A stretch of 64,000 nucleotides of DNA, taken from Fusobacterium mortiferum ATCC 9817. GTDB lineage: Bacteria > Fusobacteriota > Fusobacteriia > Fusobacteriales > Fusobacteriaceae. The stretch covers positions 819,628-883,627 of the forward strand of contig NZ_GL987988.1 in NCBI RefSeq assembly GCF_000158195.2, read 5' to 3'. Position 1 is the first letter of the stretch, and the number at the start of each line of letters is the position of its first letter. Made by a program: the position numbers and the translations under genes. This document shows positions 61,045 to 64,000 of this stretch, one piece after another. Below the pieces are notes generated by a model that searched no databases, was not told where the DNA came from, and saw only the letters and a list, made by a program, of their open reading frames with translations.

Positions 61045-61788
61045 ATGAAAAAGATGTTATTATTTATCTTAGTTGGAATTTTATCACTATCTTCTTTAAC
61101 TTTTTCTAAGGAAGAAAAAGTAGAGATTACAGTAAGTGCTGCAGCTAGTTTAAAAGAGGTTATGGAAGAATTAAGTGAAAAATTTCAAAATGAAAATAAA
61201 AATGTAAAAATAAATCTTAATCTTGGTGGATCAGGGGCTTTAAAAAATCAGATTTTAGCAGGAGCACCAGTAGATTTAGTTTTCTTTGCTTCGCAAAAAG
61301 ATTTAAAGGATTTGGATAATAAAGGTTTTATAGAAAAAGAGTATCAAAAGGATATTTTGAAAAATAGATTAGTAGTAGCTGGAAGAATAACTATAGACTC
61401 TTTGGATAAATTAGTAGGAAATAGTGTGGCTATAGGAATTCCAGAAACTGTTCCTGCTGGAAAATATTCTAAAGAGTCTTTTATTAATGCTGGTATTTGG
61501 GAAAAATTACAAGATGATATAGTATATGCAAAAGATGTAAGAAGTGCTGCTCAGTATGTTGATTTATATGAAGTAGATTATTCATTAATTTATAAAACAG
61601 ATGCTAGAGTTTTAAAAAATAGCGAAATAGTTTATACTGTTCCAGAAAATTTACATACTCCAGTTGTATATAGTTATGGAATTATTAAAGATAGAGCTAA
61701 TGAAAATGTAGTAGAATTTTATAACTTTTTAAACTCTAATACAGCTAAAAAATTATATGAAAAGTATGGTTTTGAGATGGCAGAATAA
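61045..61788 (+). CDS. modA: Molybdate/tungstate ABC substrate-binding protein
   Basis: A 247-residue periplasmic protein with a cleavable signal peptide (residues 1-21). The oxyanion-binding start VSAAASLKEVMEEL, LGGSGALKNQI and PVDLVFFAS are ModA signatures. I start at ATG 61045; a frame extending back to 60979 would begin inside the promoter. Mo versus W preference cannot be told. Confidence 0.93.
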   Translation: MKKMLLFILVGILSLSSLTFSKEEKVEITVSAAASLKEVMEELSEKFQNENKNVKINLNLGGSGALKNQILAGAPVDLVFFASQKDLKDLDNKGFIEKEYQKDILKNRLVVAGRITIDSLDKLVGNSVAIGIPETVPAGKYSKESFINAGIWEKLQDDIVYAKDVRSAAQYVDLYEVDYSLIYKTDARVLKNSEIVYTVPENLHTPVVYSYGIIKDRANENVVEFYNFLNSNTAKKLYEKYGFEMAE

Positions 61789-61790
61789 TT

Positions 61791-62465
61791 ATGATAAGTT
61801 TAAATTTAAAAATAATTTTATTGACTTTAAAAATAGCTACAATTTCTACACTACTTGTAACGATAGTATCAGTTTTACTAGTATGGTTATTAGATAGGAA
61901 TAATTCAAAATTAAAAAATATATTTGAAATGCTAATCAATCTTTCACTTTTTATTTCACCAAGTGTACTGGGGTATATACTTATATTAATTTTAGGAAAG
62001 AGAGGAGTAGTAGGAGCTATACTTTATAAATATTTTGATATTTCTGTAATATTTTCTTGGTGGGCTGGAATTATAACAGCTTTTATAGTTACTCTTCCTC
62101 TGATGTATAATAGTGTAAAAACGGGGATGGCTTCTCTCAATCCAGTTTATTTTGAAGCTGGACGGGAGGCTGGAGCAAGTGAGTTCCAAATTTTAAGATT
62201 GATAACACTTCCACTTATTAAAAGAAATATTTTAGCTGGAATGGTACTCTCTTTTGGAAGAGCAATGGGAGAGTTTGGTGCTACTCTTATGTTAGCAGGA
62301 AATATCCCAGGACGTACACAGACAATATCTATGGTAATATATTCAGCTTCAGAGAGTGGAGATACAAAAACAGCAAACTTTTTTTTAGTTATAATTTTAT
62401 TAATAAGCTTTATTATAATGATGATTTATAATTATTTATTTAAAAAAGAAAGGGATAATATATGA
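61791..62465 (+). CDS. modB: Molybdate ABC transporter permease
   Basis: 224 residues with five or six TM segments and the EAA loop EAGREAGASEFQILRLITLP that contacts the ATPase. It begins 2 nt after modA. The expected modC ATPase gene does not follow; the next gene overlaps by 4 nt and is a cofactor protein, so the ATPase must be supplied elsewhere. Confidence 0.93.
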   Translation: MISLNLKIILLTLKIATISTLLVTIVSVLLVWLLDRNNSKLKNIFEMLINLSLFISPSVLGYILILILGKRGVVGAILYKYFDISVIFSWWAGIITAFIVTLPLMYNSVKTGMASLNPVYFEAGREAGASEFQILRLITLPLIKRNILAGMVLSFGRAMGEFGATLMLAGNIPGRTQTISMVIYSASESGDTKTANFFLVIILLISFIIMMIYNYLFKKERDNI

Positions 62466-63484
62466 AAAAAATAAAAACAGTAGATGCTGTGGGGTATGTA
62501 CTTCAGCATGATATTACTCAAATTCTTCCAGGTGAGTTTAAAGGAAGAGCTTTTAAGAAGGGGCATATTATAAAAGAGGAGGATATTCCAAAGCTTTTAA
62601 GTTTAGGAAAAGACCATATATATGTTTTTGAATTAGGAGAGGTTGGAGTACATGAAAATGATGCTGCTCTTATTTTAGGAGATTTAGGTAGAGGAGAGAA
62701 TATTTATACAGATGATGAGATAAAAGAGGGAAAAATAAATTTCAGAGCTAAATGTGATGGAATTTTAAAGGTAGATAGTGAAAATCTTTTAGAGTTAAAT
62801 ATGTTAGGTGAGATTTCCTTTGCTACATTGCCAAATAACTATCCAGTAGAAGAGGGAGAGTTGATAGGAGGTTCAAGAGTCATCCCTTTAGTTGTAGCTA
62901 AGGAAAAAATGGAGATGGCAAAATCTCTAATTAAAACTCCACTATTAAAAGTTGTTCCTTATAAAAAATATAGAGTAGGAATTATAACAACAGGAAATGA
63001 AGTTTTTTATGGAAGAATTGAAGATAAGTTTGGACAGGTAATAAAAAATAAACTTTCTGAATATGAGTGTGAAATAATAGGACAAGTTCTTTGTCCAGAT
63101 GATAAAGAGATTATTAAATCTAGAGCTAAAGAGTTTTTAGATAAAGGTGCAAATATGCTAATTTTTACTGGAGGAATGTCAGTTGACCCAGATGACTTAA
63201 CACCTAGTTCTATTATAGAAATGGGAGGAGAGTTAGTAACTTATGGAGCACCTGTTTTACCAGGAGCAATGTTTTTATTATCATACTTAGGAGATATACC
63301 TATGATGGGACTTCCAGGATGCGTTATGTTTGCTAAAAGAACTATATTTGATTTAGTTTTATCAAGAGTTATGACTGGAGAGAAGCTAAGTAAGAGAGAT
63401 ATAATGATGTATGGGAATGGAGGATTATGTCAAACTTGTGAGGTTTGCCACTATCCTAACTGTTCTTTTGGAAAGCAGGGATAA
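62462..63484 (+). CDS. MoeA-like molybdopterin-binding protein, short form with C-terminal Cys cluster
   Basis: 340 residues. The MPT-binding domain (about 165-310) shows [33 protein letters not shown] and [10 protein letters not shown], as in MoeA domain 3/MogA. The N-terminal half ([16 protein letters not shown]) is not the full MoeA. The C-terminus has [12 protein letters not shown], a likely metal-binding cluster. It is related to clostridial molybdopterin-binding proteins; the probable role is metal insertion or cofactor handling. ATGA overlap with modB. Confidence 0.8.
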   Translation: MKKIKTVDAVGYVLQHDITQILPGEFKGRAFKKGHIIKEEDIPKLLSLGKDHIYVFELGEVGVHENDAALILGDLGRGENIYTDDEIKEGKINFRAKCDGILKVDSENLLELNMLGEISFATLPNNYPVEEGELIGGSRVIPLVVAKEKMEMAKSLIKTPLLKVVPYKKYRVGIITTGNEVFYGRIEDKFGQVIKNKLSEYECEIIGQVLCPDDKEIIKSRAKEFLDKGANMLIFTGGMSVDPDDLTPSSIIEMGGELVTYGAPVLPGAMFLLSYLGDIPMMGLPGCVMFAKRTIFDLVLSRVMTGEKLSKRDIMMYGNGGLCQTCEVCHYPNCSFGKQG

Positions 63485-63486
63485 TA

Positions 63487-63951
63487 ATGGAATTTACACA
63501 TTTTAATGAAAAAGGTAGAGCTAGAATGGTAGATGTTAGTGAGAAAAACGAAACTCAAAGAAGAGCCATTGCTAGAGGATACATTCAAATGAATCCAGAA
63601 ACTATTAAGATGATTAATGAAGGAAAGATGAAAAAAGGAGATGTTCTATCTGTTGCTCAAGTGGGGGGGATATGTGGAGCTAAAAAAACTTGGGATTTAA
63701 TTCCAATGTGCCATAATATATTGCTTACTGGAGCGGATATATCTTTTGAAGTAGAAGAGGATAGAGTGTGGATAGAGGCTGTTGTAAAAACTACTGGAAA
63801 AACAGGAGTAGAGATGGAGGCTCTAACTGCTGTATCTATTGCTGCTCTCACTATCTATGATATGTGTAAAGCTGTAGATAAGCATATGATAATAGGAGAT
63901 GTAAAGTTAGTAGAAAAAACAGGTGGAAAATCAGATTTTAGATTAAAATAG
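63487..63951 (+). CDS. moaC: Cyclic pyranopterin monophosphate synthase
   Basis: 154 residues. [53 protein letters not shown] and KSDFR are the conserved segments. With MoaA (not in the window) it makes the first stable molybdopterin intermediate. It starts 2 nt after the MoeA-like gene. Confidence 0.95.
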   Translation: MEFTHFNEKGRARMVDVSEKNETQRRAIARGYIQMNPETIKMINEGKMKKGDVLSVAQVGGICGAKKTWDLIPMCHNILLTGADISFEVEEDRVWIEAVVKTTGKTGVEMEALTAVSIAALTIYDMCKAVDKHMIIGDVKLVEKTGGKSDFRLK

Positions 63952-63980
63952 TAAGGGAAATTATAAGATAATAAAAAATC

Positions 63981-64000
63981 AAGAATTACTTTCTTAAAAA
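63981..64000 (+). repeat. Possible left end of a fourth inner-module copy at the window edge
   Basis: AAGAATTACTTTC (63981-63993) matches the first 13 nt of the inner palindromic module (AAGAATAACTTTC in element C). It follows moaC, as expected for a 3'-end position. The window ends before it can be confirmed. Confidence 0.25.

Noticed and set aside
1..64000. tRNA, rRNA, tmRNA, SRP RNA, RNase P RNA or prophage genes
   Set aside because: No cloverleaf, conserved core strings or phage structural genes were recognised on either strand.

Overview
The window is low-GC, AT-rich chromosomal DNA, and its gene content points to Fusobacterium (phylum Fusobacteriota). The evidence is a crotonyl-CoA/butyrate pathway, an [FeFe]-hydrogenase, outer-membrane functions (a LolCDE-type exporter, KdsC, an alpha-2-macroglobulin with PbpC) in an organism otherwise clostridial in protein sequence, strong AGGAGG ribosome sites, and TTGACA-17-TATAAT promoters. 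I cannot fix the species by eye. No rRNA, tRNA, CRISPR array, transposase or prophage was seen. The window is mostly core genome; the unexplained material is in the intergenic DNA.

Layout. 1-2.0 kb: the 3' part of a hydrogenase fused to a rubredoxin/rubrerythrin module. 2.1-7.6 kb (minus): a YdcF-like protein, the class I ribonucleotide reductase operon nrdH-nrdA-nrdB with paired NrdR-like boxes, kdsC, and rpsT with a UUG start. 7.9-16.8 kb (plus): dinG with an N-terminal RadC-type JAB domain, pgpH, ybeY, a dgkA-PAP2 fusion, a lipase-like gene and an orphan oligopeptide-binding lipoprotein. 17-20 kb: thl, crt, hbd for acetyl-CoA to crotonyl-CoA. 20.2-23.8 kb: nadA-nadB-nadC with the regulator niaR. 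24.2-25.3 kb (minus): mnmH. 25.6-30 kb: a B12-dependent class II ribonucleotide reductase, again with two NrdR-like boxes 32 bp apart, then recQ behind a promoter-hairpin-terminator leader. 30-39 kb: A2M, pbpC, lolE-like and lolD envelope genes. 39-42.3 kb: cysK-like, hpf, pepA. 42.3-45.8 kb: a TPP riboswitch and a ykoFEDC-type thiamine-precursor ECF transporter. 46.1-50.6 kb (minus): a VOC protein, a thioredoxin-like protein, ruvA, uvrA. 50.8-53.6 kb: marC, a small PH/GRAM-like protein, and an NhaC-family carrier behind a structured terminator leader. 53.6-56.5 kb (minus): hydE, an M15-like lipoprotein, a NUDIX hydrolase, a SpoU methyltransferase. 56.6-60.1 kb: a frameshifted ABC1/UbiB-like kinase, potD, dnaN. 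60.4-64 kb: molybdenum cofactor genes mog, modA, modB, a MoeA-like protein and moaC.

How the genes work together. HydE matures the hydrogenase family found at the left edge. Thl/Crt/Hbd supply crotonyl-CoA, while Bcd/Etf are not in the window. The two ribonucleotide reductases appear to share NrdR control. NadABC-NiaR is a self-contained NAD synthesis and control unit. YkoFEDC imports a thiamine precursor under TPP control. LolDE would serve the many lipoproteins seen here. PgpH sets c-di-AMP levels.

Most notable findings: (1) a modular family of palindromic repeats at three convergent gene junctions, with about 50-bp terminal inverted repeats and a nested 147-148 bp palindrome that shows a compensatory base change; (2) an ABC1-like kinase gene broken by a -1 shift exactly at a U UUU UUA heptamer; (3) a strong internal ribosome site inside the hydrogenase-rubrerythrin fusion; (4) paired NrdR-like boxes with identical spacing at two reductase operons; (5) an unidentified riboswitch-like leader of the NhaC gene; (6) a promoter-terminator leader RNA before recQ.
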